The notes: generated by a model not told the origin, from the sequence alone. 5,993 nt of DNA from Synergistaceae bacterium (GCA_017427625.1 JAFRSL010000080.1:1-5993), one strand, 5' to 3'. Shown: positions 1 through 5,669, counted from the first letter of the stretch. Made by a program: numbers and translations.

Positions 1-443
1 CGGTCAACGTCAACGATGAGGACGAGGGCATAAAGAAGCTGAAATCCGCGATGGCTGAACGTGCAAGCATGAACGTTATGGGGACGAGCTACCAGCAGAA
101 ACGCTCGTTTGACGTAATGGAGTCGGCAGCGAAGAACGAGGGCGGAAGCTCATTGCTCGGCGCTGGTGTCGGACTTGGCGCGGGAATGGGAATGGGCGGA
201 GCATTCGGTCAGATGGCCTCACAGATGGGGCAGTACATCAATCCTCAAGCCCCTGCCCCTAATCCTTCAACGCCTACAGTAACACCTCAAGCATCAGGCT
301 CAGTGTGTCCGTCATGCGGCCAGCCTGTGATAGCGGGCGCGAAATTCTGCATGAACTGCGGGGCAAAGCTGATCTGCGCGAATTGCGGTCAGCCAATAAT
401 GCCGGGCGCAAAATTCTGCATGAACTGCGGCCAACAGATATAG
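1..443 (+). CDS. SPFH-family (YdjI-like) protein, C-terminal part with two zinc ribbons (5' partial)
   Basis: The reading frame is open from base 3 to the window edge, so the gene begins upstream and the ATG at 51 is probably internal. The visible 146 residues hold, in order: a charged helix end (DEDEGIKKLKSAMAER), a Gly/Met-rich flexible stretch (in-window residues about 50-76), a Pro/Thr linker (about 82-100), and two zinc ribbons with cysteine pairs at 102/105 with 116/119 and at 125/128 with 139/142. This tail is characteristic of bacterial SPFH proteins of the YdjI/'virion core protein-like' group, which are membrane-associated oligomers. In Bacillus such genes belong to stress-induced operons next to membrane proteins. 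The SPFH domain itself is outside the window, so the family call is inferred from the tail alone. A membrane protein gene follows after 15 nt, probably in the same operon. The alternative is another zinc-ribbon protein with a Gly-rich linker. Confidence 0.7.
   Translation, partial: VNVNDEDEGIKKLKSAMAERASMNVMGTSYQQKRSFDVMESAAKNEGGSSLLGAGVGLGAGMGMGGAFGQMASQMGQYINPQAPAPNPSTPTVTPQASGSVCPSCGQPVIAGAKFCMNCGAKLICANCGQPIMPGAKFCMNCGQQI
335..430 (+). repeat. Near-identical 27-nt direct repeat inside the tandem zinc ribbons
   Basis: Bases 335-361 and 404-430 match at 26 of 27 positions, offset by exactly 69 nt (23 codons). Both encode GAKFCMNCG. The in-frame period equals one zinc-ribbon unit, which indicates a tandem domain duplication that is recent or kept alike by recombination. 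The first halves of the two units (CPSCGQPV and CANCGQPI) have diverged more. Confidence 0.85.
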
Positions 444-458
444 CAAGGAGTGATAATA

Positions 459-1175
459 ATGGGAAAATTCTTCAGCAAACTTCGGCAGGTCTTCAACATA
501 TTTCTTGTGATGGCACTGATAGGGCTTGCGGCGGCGGTCTTCACGTACTACCTCACAACGCCCGAACAGCGCGGGACAACGTTCTGGATCTCGGCGGGCT
601 TCATCATCTTCGCACTGGTGCTTGAGACGTTTCTTTTCGCTGGGATTGCGTGGCGCGGGAACGGCGGGAAAAATATCCCTGTCAGCTTCTCGAAGTCGAT
701 ACTCGGCGGACTGTATTTCGTCTTCACAATCGTTGTAGCCGTCTGGAATGCCTATGCAGGCTGGACGATCACGCGCTTGATGCTTACGGAGGTCGGGGGG
801 CTTGTGGTTTTCCTTGTTCCGATGATTCTGATCAACATGGCCGAGCTGAAACTTTCGGACGCAACGGCACGACAGCAGACTGAAGGCCGTGCAAATCTCG
901 CGTCAATGGCCTCACGTTTGGGCTACATTGCTGACGACATGAAATCCGCCGGAATGTCTCAGGACGCAGTCGCGCAGGTTGTAAGATTCTCGGAGTCAGT
1001 GAAGTATTCCGACCCCACGCCTGCAAGCGGGAAGCTCGAACGTGAACTCGAAAACGCCGTGAAGAGTCTCGAAGATTCCGCGAAGGGTTCAGATGTTCAG
1101 GCGGTGATCCGTGCGTGTACTCTTGCTGAACGTGCCTTGTCCCAGCGCAACGAGTACGTCAAGAACGCGAAGTAA
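459..1175 (+). CDS. Four-helix membrane protein of unknown function
   Basis: The gene encodes 238 residues. The ATG at 459 is preferred over the GTG at 450 because AAGGAG (445-450) lies 8 nt before the ATG, while the GTG overlaps the SD itself. Four hydrophobic segments are visible at about residues 12-32, 42-65, 79-101 and 110-128. A soluble, mostly helical tail follows, with a KYSDP motif at 182-186 and charged helices to the end. Similar (F/Y)SDP-containing tails are, as I recall, found in uncharacterised bacterial membrane proteins, but I cannot name a family. The gene starts 15 nt after the SPFH/zinc-ribbon gene, which suggests co-transcription and a shared membrane role. There is no catalytic motif or signal peptidase site. 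Its function is unknown. Confidence 0.85.
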   Translation: MGKFFSKLRQVFNIFLVMALIGLAAAVFTYYLTTPEQRGTTFWISAGFIIFALVLETFLFAGIAWRGNGGKNIPVSFSKSILGGLYFVFTIVVAVWNAYAGWTITRLMLTEVGGLVVFLVPMILINMAELKLSDATARQQTEGRANLASMASRLGYIADDMKSAGMSQDAVAQVVRFSESVKYSDPTPASGKLERELENAVKSLEDSAKGSDVQAVIRACTLAERALSQRNEYVKNAK

Positions 1176-1185
1176 GTGAGTGAAA

Positions 1186-1256
1186 ACCCCTCTGTCTCGC
1201 ATTGCTCTTGCCGCCCCTGAGAAGGGGAGGTGCTGAACGAAGTGAGGCGGAGGGGT
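1186..1256. repeat. Nested inverted-repeat element between convergent genes
   Basis: The outer arms ACCCCTC (1186-1192) and GAGGGGT (1250-1256) are perfectly complementary. Inside, CCCC (1214-1217) and GGGG (1224-1227) enclose a TGAGAA loop, with CC/GG flanks at 1211-1212 and 1229-1230 separated by a G-A mismatch. The intermediate arms are only loosely complementary. The roughly 71-nt foldable, non-coding layout between two convergent genes resembles dispersed palindromic elements (REP or small MITE-like) seen in many gut bacterial genomes. Only one copy lies in this window, so dispersal is inferred. Confidence 0.6.
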
Positions 1257-1265
1257 CTTTGTTTC
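1186..1265. terminator. Possible bidirectional terminator for the two convergent units
   Basis: On the + strand the GAGGGGT arm is followed by CTTTGTTT. On the - strand the matching arm is followed by TTTTCACTC. Short U-rich tails on both sides of a long stem, 10 nt after the + strand stop and 15 nt before the - strand stop, fit a shared terminator. The tails are weak, so efficiency is uncertain. Confidence 0.45.
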
Positions 1266-1271
1266 TGAAAT

Positions 1272-1877
1272 TTATATCTTCGGTGAAAAGAGATTCATCT
1301 TTATCATTCTGTTGACCTGAGACTGAAGATACGCCGCCCCGAAAAGGAATAGCAGCATGTTCGACGGAGCTATTGTGTTGACGGCCTGAGTCCTGTCCAT
1401 GAATTTCGCAGCGTGTTCCTGAAGAATCTTCCGTGTGATGTACGCAAGCCACCCCGAAGCCACGATCATGCACCCAATCACTCCATTGTAGACCTCCTCA
1501 GCAATTTCCTCACTAATCCCGTAAACTGTGAGGTCATATGACGGCACTATGACAGCGTAAGCATACAACAGCGCGAAAATTCCGACTAGCCACGCGGGTA
1601 ACTTCGTCTTCGTTCCGAGCGAGTTCAGAGGCTTAATCCTCATCGCGTACCAATAGACCGAGTAAAGCCCCATCGTTACGATATAAAGCACAGGGATAAA
1701 CGCACCCGCGACAAACTTCATTGCCGGAAGATTCTCAAGCATCTTCTTGCGTTCGTCTTCCTTCTTCTTCGACTCACGTTCCTTGAATTTCTCCTCGCCG
1801 TAATCCGTGAGCGTCCCGCAATAAGGGCACTTCTCCTCTCCTGCCTCAATGGGTGCACCGCAAGCCTTGCATTTCAT
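1272..1877 (-). CDS. Zinc-ribbon integral membrane protein (DUF4234-like resemblance)
   Basis: The gene encodes 201 residues from the ATG at 1877, about 9 nt after AAAGGA; the ATG at 1883 is the alternative, only 3 nt from that site. The extension to 1934 runs through a GC hairpin and is unlikely. The N-terminal zinc ribbon has CxxC at residues 3-6 and 17-20. A highly charged Lys/Glu linker (about 27-48) follows, then hydrophobic segments at about 54-78, 95-113, 130-148 and 170-185. The stretch GLYSVYWYAMRIKPLNSLG at 70-88 resembles the first helix region of DUF4234 membrane proteins (G-x-Y-x-x-Y-W-x pattern), but this is recall, not a search. Its function is unknown. It lies downstream of the coiled-coil gene on the same strand, beyond a strong hairpin, so it may be only partly co-transcribed. 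Confidence 0.85.
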   Translation of the reverse strand: MKCKACGAPIEAGEEKCPYCGTLTDYGEEKFKERESKKKEDERKKMLENLPAMKFVAGAFIPVLYIVTMGLYSVYWYAMRIKPLNSLGTKTKLPAWLVGIFALLYAYAVIVPSYDLTVYGISEEIAEEVYNGVIGCMIVASGWLAYITRKILQEHAAKFMDRTQAVNTIAPSNMLLFLFGAAYLQSQVNRMIKMNLFSPKI

Positions 1878-1896
1878 TAACATCAATCCTTTCTGA

Positions 1897-1931
1897 GCGT
1901 AAACTAATACCCCGGCCACAATCAGCCGGGG
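1897..1931 (-). terminator. GC-rich hairpin, probable terminator of the coiled-coil gene
   Basis: CCCCGGC (1910-1916) and GCCGGGG (1925-1931) form a perfect 7-bp stem with an 8-nt loop. On the - strand the tail reads TATTAGTTTACG, which is only moderately U-rich. The hairpin sits 38 nt past the stop of the coiled-coil gene and ahead of the zinc-ribbon gene, so it may be a partial terminator or an mRNA-end stabiliser. The + strand tail is not U-rich. Confidence 0.5.
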
Positions 1932-1953
1932 CAATGTCTAAAGGAGGTGAGCT

Positions 1954-1977
1954 ATGTGGTGGTACTGGCTACTCTGA
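1954..1977 (+). CDS. Candidate seven-residue micro-ORF with perfect SD (MWWYWLL)
   Basis: A perfect ten-base SD, AAGGAGGTGA (1941-1950), precedes an ATG with 6 nt between GGAGG and the start codon. The ORF then reads MWWYWLL and stops at TGA (1975-1977), overlapping antisense the last codons of the coiled-coil gene. The composition is extremely aromatic and hydrophobic. No + strand promoter is evident, and the same bases can be read on the - strand as an anti-SD-like 3' UTR. It may be a real micropeptide, a remnant of a truncated gene, or chance. Confidence 0.2.
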   Translation: MWWYWLL

Positions 1978-2346
1978 TGCCATTTTCTTGAGAGACTCAA
2001 CTCTCGCTTTCTGTGCCTCAACCTGTGCTTCAAGCGAGGCAAGCTGATCTTCTTCCGCCTTCAGTGAATTGCTGAGCCTGTCCGCGAATTTGTCTGATAC
2101 TGCTTTCAGTGCCGCAAATTCTTCCTTGAGGTTCGCTACGTCAGGAAGACCGCCGTTCTCGAGCTTTGCGATCCTCTGCTCAAGTGCTGCCATTCCTGCC
2201 TTAACTTCGTCGAGCTTTGGCGTAAATTTGTTCTGCGTTACAGTCCACATGATATTGAGGAGGACTATCACAGCCACTACGCCGATTATGATTTTCTTCT
2301 TGTTGTCGGGTTTCTGGGGAGCTTTCTTGTCTTTCTGCGCGCTCAT
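1969..2346 (-). CDS. Small membrane-anchored coiled-coil protein, function unknown
   Basis: The gene encodes 125 residues. The ATG at 2346 is chosen because GGAGG (2355-2359) lies 8 nt upstream; the ATG at 2352 would be only 2 nt from the SD. The N-terminus is Lys-rich (residues 1-18), followed by one hydrophobic segment (about 19-37) and a long heptad-like helical region (about 43-123) rich in Ala, Glu, Lys and Leu. The pattern predicts an anchor with a short cytoplasmic N-terminus and an exported coiled-coil tail. There are no catalytic residues or cysteines. The gene follows rplL by 64 nt across a terminator, so it may rely on read-through or a promoter I cannot identify. The coiled coil may mediate oligomerisation or envelope spacing; this is inference only. 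Confidence 0.8.
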   Translation of the reverse strand: MSAQKDKKAPQKPDNKKKIIIGVVAVIVLLNIMWTVTQNKFTPKLDEVKAGMAALEQRIAKLENGGLPDVANLKEEFAALKAVSDKFADRLSNSLKAEEDQLASLEAQVEAQKARVESLKKMASE

Positions 2347-2365
2347 TGTCATTACCTCCGTTCAT

Positions 2366-2395
2366 GAAACAAAGGAGGCCCTATATTGAGCCTCC
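2366..2395 (-). terminator. Intrinsic terminator after rplL
   Basis: Read on the - strand, GGAGGCTC, an AATATA loop and GGGCCTCC form an 8-bp stem with one U-G pair, followed by TTTGTTTC. It begins 15 nt past the rplL stop codon. Position and form fit the end of the ribosomal protein unit, although the interrupted U tract may allow some read-through into the coiled-coil gene. Confidence 0.8.
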
Positions 2396-2410
2396 GTTAC
2401 GCACAAGTAA

Positions 2411-2788
2411 CTACTTAACCTCCACGTCTGCGCCAGCTTCAGCGAGCTTCTTGCGGATTTCCTCAGCCTCGTCCTTTGACACGCCTTCTTTGACGTTCTT
2501 GGGCGGGTTGTCAACGAGTTCCTTTGCTTCCTTGAGGCCGAGCGATGTGATCTCGCGGACTGCTTTGATGACTGCGATCTTGTTCGCGCCGGGGCCTTTG
2601 TAGACGACATCAAACTCTGTCTTCTCCTCTGCGGGAGCTGCTGCTGCGCCTGCGCCGGGCATTGCTGCCATCATAACGGGAGCTGCTGATGCTGATACGC
2701 CGAACTTCTCCTCAAGAGCCTTCACGAGTTCTGAAAGCTCAAGTACTGACATTGTTTCGATAGCCTGAATGATTTCTTCTTTGGTCAT
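2411..2788 (-). CDS. rplL: Ribosomal protein L7/L12 (bL12)
   Basis: The gene encodes 125 residues, the usual L7/L12 length. The N-terminal dimerisation helix region ([30 protein letters not shown], split as residues 1-30) is followed by an Ala/Pro/Met-rich hinge (about 32-56). The C-terminal domain begins at EKTEFDVVY and contains the conserved [21 protein letters not shown] helix that contacts GTPase factors. Dimers of L12 bind the C-terminal helix of L10 to form the stalk that recruits EF-Tu, EF-G, IF2 and release factors. GGAGGA (2799-2804) is the SD. The gene follows rplJ by 45 nt and is co-transcribed with it. An intrinsic terminator, not rpoB, comes next. Confidence 0.98.
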   Translation of the reverse strand: MTKEEIIQAIETMSVLELSELVKALEEKFGVSASAAPVMMAAMPGAGAAAAPAEEKTEFDVVYKGPGANKIAVIKAVREITSLGLKEAKELVDNPPKNVKEGVSKDEAEEIRKKLAEAGADVEVK

Positions 2789-2833
2789 AATAATATTTTC
2801 CTCCGTAATAAATTTTTCTTGCTGACTGAATCC

Positions 2834-3370
2834 CTATGCTGCGGATTCTTCCTTCTTTGCGCGAATCTGATCGAGGCATGTAACGAAATTCCTGATTGTT
2901 CCAGCGAGAACGTTGACGAACCCCGAAATTGGCGCGGCGATAGTCCTGACGACCTGACCCCTGAGAACTTCCTTCGACGGAAGGTCTGCAAGTGCCATGA
3001 GCTGTGCGAGATTGAGCTGCTGATTTTCGAGCTGACCGCCCTTGAGGATAAATGCTTTCTGAGTCTTGTCATTGGCATATTCCTTTAGGACTTTTGCGAC
3101 GGCCACAGGGTCATCGTAGCAAAGCGCGTAGATGTTCGGCCCTTTCATCATGTCATCAGGAAGTTCAGAGAGTCCTGCTTCCTTCATAGCGATTGCGAAA
3201 AGTGTGTTCTTTGCGACTTTAAGCTCACCGCCAGCCTCACGAACCTTGTGCCTCAGTTCCGTACTCTGTGCGACGGTCATACCGCGATATTCTCCGACGA
3301 AAACCGCCTTAGTGCGCGATAATTTCTCCTTCAGCCCAGCGACTAGATCATACTTTATTGTTGCCGGCAT
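2834..3370 (-). CDS. rplJ: Ribosomal protein L10 (uL10)
   Basis: The gene encodes 178 residues, within the family range. The N-terminal rRNA-binding domain shows EYRGMTVAQSTELRHKVREAG and the conserved KVAKNTL segment; the C-terminal helix that carries L12 dimers ends in KKEESAA. L10 binds 23S rRNA beside L11 and anchors the L7/L12 stalk. The start MPATIKYDL agrees with family starts. The SD TCACCTCCTT (complement AAGGAGGTGA, 3381-3390) is perfect, but GGAGG lies 13 nt from this ATG, while an out-of-frame ATG at 3377 is only 6 nt away. The gene is preceded by a 159-nt leader with competing hairpins, which predicts feedback control by the L10-L12 complex. It is co-transcribed with rplL. Confidence 0.98.
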   Translation of the reverse strand: MPATIKYDLVAGLKEKLSRTKAVFVGEYRGMTVAQSTELRHKVREAGGELKVAKNTLFAIAMKEAGLSELPDDMMKGPNIYALCYDDPVAVAKVLKEYANDKTQKAFILKGGQLENQQLNLAQLMALADLPSKEVLRGQVVRTIAAPISGFVNVLAGTIRNFVTCLDQIRAKKEESAA

Positions 3371-3393
3371 GTTTCATTTTTCACCTCCTTCAT

Positions 3394-3431
3394 CTACAAA
3401 CAAGCTCCCCCCATGATAACACAGGAGGAGC
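3394..3431 (-). terminator. Possible attenuator hairpin in the rplJ leader
   Basis: On the - strand GCTCCTCC (3424-3431) pairs over 8 bp with GGGGGAGC (3404-3411, one U-G pair) around a 12-nt loop, and the tail reads TTGTTTGTAG. Formation is incompatible with the upstream CAGGAG/CTCCUG helix, which shares 3424-3427. This is the layout of a terminator/antiterminator switch. The short U tract weakens the call, and the hairpin might act on translation instead. Confidence 0.5.
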
Positions 3432-3495
3432 ATTGGTACTCTCATTGTCTCACTCCTGAGCAGGATTATTAAGCGCAAAGGCCCCTGCTGTCTTA
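3394..3495 (-). promoter_or_regulatory. L10 leader (autoregulatory mRNA element of rplJL)
   Basis: The untranslated stretch between rplA and rplJ contains, in transcript order, AGACAGCAGG (3484-3493) and CCTGCT (3459-3464), which pair as AGCAGG/CCUGCU around a 19-nt loop. Next come CAGGAG (3453-3458), able to pair with CTCCTG (3422-3427), and a final GC hairpin. The GACAGCAGG...CCUGC core is typical of L10 leaders, where the L10-L7/L12 complex binds and controls rplJ/rplL expression. The alternative helices involving 3422-3431 are mutually exclusive. Family assignment is by recall of the motif; a covariance search would confirm it. Confidence 0.75.
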
Positions 3496-3529
3496 GGAAT
3501 ATTTATGATACGAACGAAAAATCTTTATC

Positions 3530-4234
3530 TTACAGTGCTAACTCTTTCTGAGCGAGTGCTGGGTCAACCGAAATTCCCGGCCCCATCGTCGGAGCGATTG
3601 CGATGCTCTTGACATACGTTCCTTTGACCGACGCCGGTCTAGCCTTGTATATCGCCTGAAGCAGTGCCTTCACGTTGTCGTAGAGATCATCAGCACTGAA
3701 GTCGCGTTTCCCTGCGGCATTGTGGGTGATACCCGTCTTGTCCGCACGGAACTCAACACGTCCGGCCTTGATCTCCTTAACGGCGGCTGCAAGCTCAAAA
3801 GTTACGGTGCCTGTCTTAGCGCTTGGCATCAATCCGCGAGGGCCTAATACTTTTCCGAGACGACCCACTGACTTCATCATGTCAGGCGTTGCGATCACTG
3901 CGTCAAAATCCATGAATCCGCCCTGAATCTGCTGAACGATGTCATCTCCGCCAACGATGTCAGCTCCTGCGTCCTGAGCCTCTTTGATCTTCTCGCCCTG
4001 AGTGATGACGAGGACTCTCTTTGTTACGCCTGTTCCGTGAGGAAGTGAGACTGTGCTTCTGACCTGCTGGTCTGCGTGGCGGGGGTCAATCCCTAATCTC
4101 ACGTGGACTTCAATGCTCTCGTTGAATTTCGCCGTTGATATTGACTTGAAAAGCTCGACAGCCTCACGAAGTCCGTAAAGCTTGCCTTCCTCGATTTTGG
4201 CGGCGGCTTCTCTGTAGCGTTTGCTTCTCTTCAT
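3530..4234 (-). CDS. rplA: Ribosomal protein L1 (uL1)
   Basis: The gene encodes 234 residues, full length for L1. Visible family features include [20 protein letters not shown], the segment VSLPHGTG, and the signature [20 protein letters not shown] in the central domain. The C-terminal segment [17 protein letters not shown] is also typical. L1 binds the 23S rRNA L1 stalk and takes part in release of the E-site tRNA; in many bacteria it also represses its own operon by binding mRNA. The SD AGGAGGA lies about 7 nt before the ATG. It follows rplK by 56 nt in the same unit and precedes the rplJ leader. No clear terminator follows it. Confidence 0.98.
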   Translation of the reverse strand: MKRSKRYREAAAKIEEGKLYGLREAVELFKSISTAKFNESIEVHVRLGIDPRHADQQVRSTVSLPHGTGVTKRVLVITQGEKIKEAQDAGADIVGGDDIVQQIQGGFMDFDAVIATPDMMKSVGRLGKVLGPRGLMPSAKTGTVTFELAAAVKEIKAGRVEFRADKTGITHNAAGKRDFSADDLYDNVKALLQAIYKARPASVKGTYVKSIAIAPTMGPGISVDPALAQKELAL

Positions 4235-4290
4235 GTTATTTCCTCCTGCGGTCTGTAACGGGCTGATTTAACCCTTCCGCTCTGTCTGTC

Positions 4291-4716
4291 CTAGTCGGTG
4301 ATCTCAAGCCCCATTGAACGCGCTGTGCCTTCAATCATACGCATAGCGGCTTCCACGTCATTGGCGTTGAGATCCTTCATCTTCATCTCGGCGATCTCTT
4401 TGACCTTTGCGCGGGCTAACTTCCCGACTTTTGTCTTGTTGGGAACTCCTGAACCTGACTCGATTCCCGCTGCTTTCTTGAGCAATACTGCCGCAGGGGG
4501 AGTCTTCAGCTCGAACGTGAAGCTCCTGTCGGCATACACCGTGATTACTGCGGGGATTATGAGTCCGGCCTGATCCTGAGTCTTTGCATTGAACTGCTTG
4601 CAGAACTCCATGATGTTCACGCCGTGCTGTCCCAATGCCGGGCCTACAGGGGGCGCGGGCGTTGCTTTCCCAGCGGGCAACTGTAACTTTATCTGCCCAA
4701 CTACTTTCTTAGCCAT
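4291..4716 (-). CDS. rplK: Ribosomal protein L11 (uL11)
   Basis: The gene encodes 141 residues, exactly the usual length. The N-terminal domain carries the proline-rich [15 protein letters not shown] loop (21-35), the region associated with thiostrepton-type antibiotics and factor binding. The C-terminal rRNA-binding domain contains [20 protein letters not shown] and ends in [13 protein letters not shown]11 binds the GTPase-associated region of 23S rRNA at the base of the L7/L12 stalk. The start has AGAAAGGA upstream with a spacing of about 11 nt. The gene lies 36 nt after nusG and 56 nt before rplA, in the conserved nusG-rplK-rplA order. Confidence 0.98.
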   Translation of the reverse strand: MAKKVVGQIKLQLPAGKATPAPPVGPALGQHGVNIMEFCKQFNAKTQDQAGLIIPAVITVYADRSFTFELKTPPAAVLLKKAAGIESGSGVPNKTKVGKLARAKVKEIAEMKMKDLNANDVEAAMRMIEGTARSMGLEITD

Positions 4717-4752
4717 GATAAAAATTTTCCTTTCTGTCTATTACTTTCGGCC

Positions 4753-5292
4753 TTATGATATTTTCTCTAAGGCTTTGTAATCTGTCTCCAGCACTGAACC
4801 GCCGAGCATATCACTCTTGAATTTCACACGAGCCTTCTTCGTGTTTATCTCAACTACCGGGCCGGTAAATCCCTTCATGTCTCCGTCAGCGATCACCCTT
4901 ACAGTGTCGCCGACCTTGAGGTCAAACTCAACTCGCGGGGATTCTTCTGACTTCTTCATGCCTGACATGATTCTGTCGACTTCATCCTGCGAGAGCGGCA
5001 TGGGGTGAGTTCCCGCGCCTATGAAGCCGGTTACTCCGGGCGTGTGCCTCACAGTGTACCAAGACTGCTCATCGAGAGACATCTCAATCATCACGTAGCC
5101 GGGGTAAAGTTTGCGTGTAACTTCGCGGCTTTTCCCGTCCTTGACGACGATGTTGGTCTCCGTAGGTATAAGGACATTGAAGATCTTGTCCTGCATCTTC
5201 ATGGCCTTGATGCGCTGAGTGAGGTCGTCCTTTACGCGTTTTTCATAGCTGGCATATGTCTGGACGACATACCATTTACGTTCGCCCGGCAT
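4753..5292 (-). CDS. nusG: Transcription termination/antitermination factor NusG
   Basis: The gene encodes 179 residues. The N-terminal NGN domain (about 5-112) starts RKWYVVQTYASYEKRV and includes KLYPGYVMIE (61-70) and HTPGVTGFIG (83-92), which form the RNA polymerase-binding face. A KOW domain follows (about 124-179) with VGDTVRVIADGDMKGFTGPV. NusG binds the polymerase clamp to modulate pausing and processivity and can bridge to Rho or to ribosomal S10 through the KOW domain. The length is that of a plain NusG without an insert domain. The ATG lies 9 nt after the secE stop with only a weak AAGG nearby, so translation is probably coupled to secE. Confidence 0.98.
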   Translation of the reverse strand: MPGERKWYVVQTYASYEKRVKDDLTQRIKAMKMQDKIFNVLIPTETNIVVKDGKSREVTRKLYPGYVMIEMSLDEQSWYTVRHTPGVTGFIGAGTHPMPLSQDEVDRIMSGMKKSEESPRVEFDLKVGDTVRVIADGDMKGFTGPVVEINTKKARVKFKSDMLGGSVLETDYKALEKIS

Positions 5293-5301
5293 GATTATAC
5301 C

Positions 5302-5517
5302 TTAACCAAGAAGCGCGCTGAACAGCCACGCAAGAAGGAAATCAACCAGACCCAGATAGAGTGATACGCACAACGTAAAGACTATTACTACCAGTGTCCA
5401 GTACCATATTTGTCTGCGCGTAGGCCAAGTAACTTTTTTGAGTTCGGCTTTGGCTTCACGTATGAAGTTCATTAGCGAAGACATCTTTGTGGTTTTCTCT
5501 GCTGATGATTTTGCCAT
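5302..5517 (-). CDS. secE: Preprotein translocase subunit SecE
   Basis: The gene encodes 71 residues, the short single-helix form usual outside Enterobacteria. A polar N-terminus is followed by the conserved amphipathic segment with ELKKVTWPT (25-33) and one transmembrane helix (about 38-65). SecE clamps the two halves of SecY in the inner-membrane SecYEG channel. The SD AAGGA (5526-5530) lies 8 nt before the ATG. The gene is 25 nt past the tRNA-Trp 3' end and just ahead of nusG, the widely conserved tRNA-Trp/secE/nusG order. Confidence 0.97.
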   Translation of the reverse strand: MAKSSAEKTTKMSSLMNFIREAKAELKKVTWPTRRQIWYWTLVVIVFTLCVSLYLGLVDFLLAWLFSALLG

Positions 5518-5542
5518 TTGCTTTGTCCTTATTATAACGAAA

Positions 5543-5618
5543 TGGCAGGCCCGGAAGGACTCGAACCTTCAGCCCCCGGTTTTGGAGACCAGTGCTCTGC
5601 CAATTGAGCCACGGACCT
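5543..5618 (-). tRNA. trnW: tRNA-Trp (anticodon CCA)
   Basis: Read on the - strand, the 7-bp acceptor stem AGGTCCG/CGGGCCT closes with one T-G wobble. The anticodon arm CTGGT-CTCCAAA-ACCGG gives anticodon CCA, and the T arm carries GGTTCGAGTCC. The discriminator base is G, as expected for tRNA-Trp, and the 3' CCA is encoded in the DNA (5543-5545). The length is 76 nt. It lies between rpmG and secE and is probably cut from the same transcript as secE-nusG, so RNA processing would release the secE mRNA. Confidence 0.97.
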
Positions 5619-5638
5619 GCGTGAAAATTACGTGATAA

Positions 5639-5667
5639 ATTTTACAACAGGATTAACAGTTTGGCAA
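5639..5667 (-). promoter_or_regulatory. Sigma-70-type promoter for tRNA-Trp/secE/nusG
   Basis: On the - strand a -35 box TTGCCA (5662-5667) and a -10 box TAAAAT (5639-5644) are separated by exactly 17 nt; each matches five of six consensus bases. The predicted start near 5632 leaves a leader of about 13 nt before the tRNA 5' end. The promoter begins directly after the rpmG stop, so the tRNA gene and downstream genes can be expressed independently of rpmG. Confidence 0.7.
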
Positions 5668-5669
5668 TA

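Noticed and set aside
450..461. GTG at 450 as the start of the four-helix membrane protein
   Set aside because: It overlaps the AAGGAG SD; the ATG at 459 has ideal spacing from that SD.
305..625. Second + strand frame across the SPFH end and membrane protein start
   Set aside because: It is out of frame with two well-supported genes and its product is Arg/His-rich with no recognisable pattern.
1884..1934. N-terminal extension of the zinc-ribbon protein to an ATG at 1934
   Set aside because: It would translate through the 1910-1931 GC hairpin, has no good SD, and places the zinc ribbon away from the usual N-terminus.
1903..1937. Promoter TTGCCC-N19-TATTAG for the zinc-ribbon gene (- strand)
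   Set aside because: Both boxes match only four of six bases, the spacer is too long, and it is occupied by a GC hairpin.
2785..3078. Open frame antisense or out of frame within rplJ, and similar long frames opposite rplL, rplA and nusG
   Set aside because: These are shadows of well-recognised ribosomal and nusG genes; none shows a family motif or an SD.
4235..4290. L1-binding or regulatory hairpin in the rplK-rplA gap (GGGTTAAATCAGCCC)
   Set aside because: The stem is only 3-4 bp and no recognisable L1 target motif is visible.
5531..5536. TATAAT on the - strand between tRNA-Trp and secE as a promoter
   Set aside because: There is no -35 match inside the tRNA, and the start would fall on or past the secE SD.
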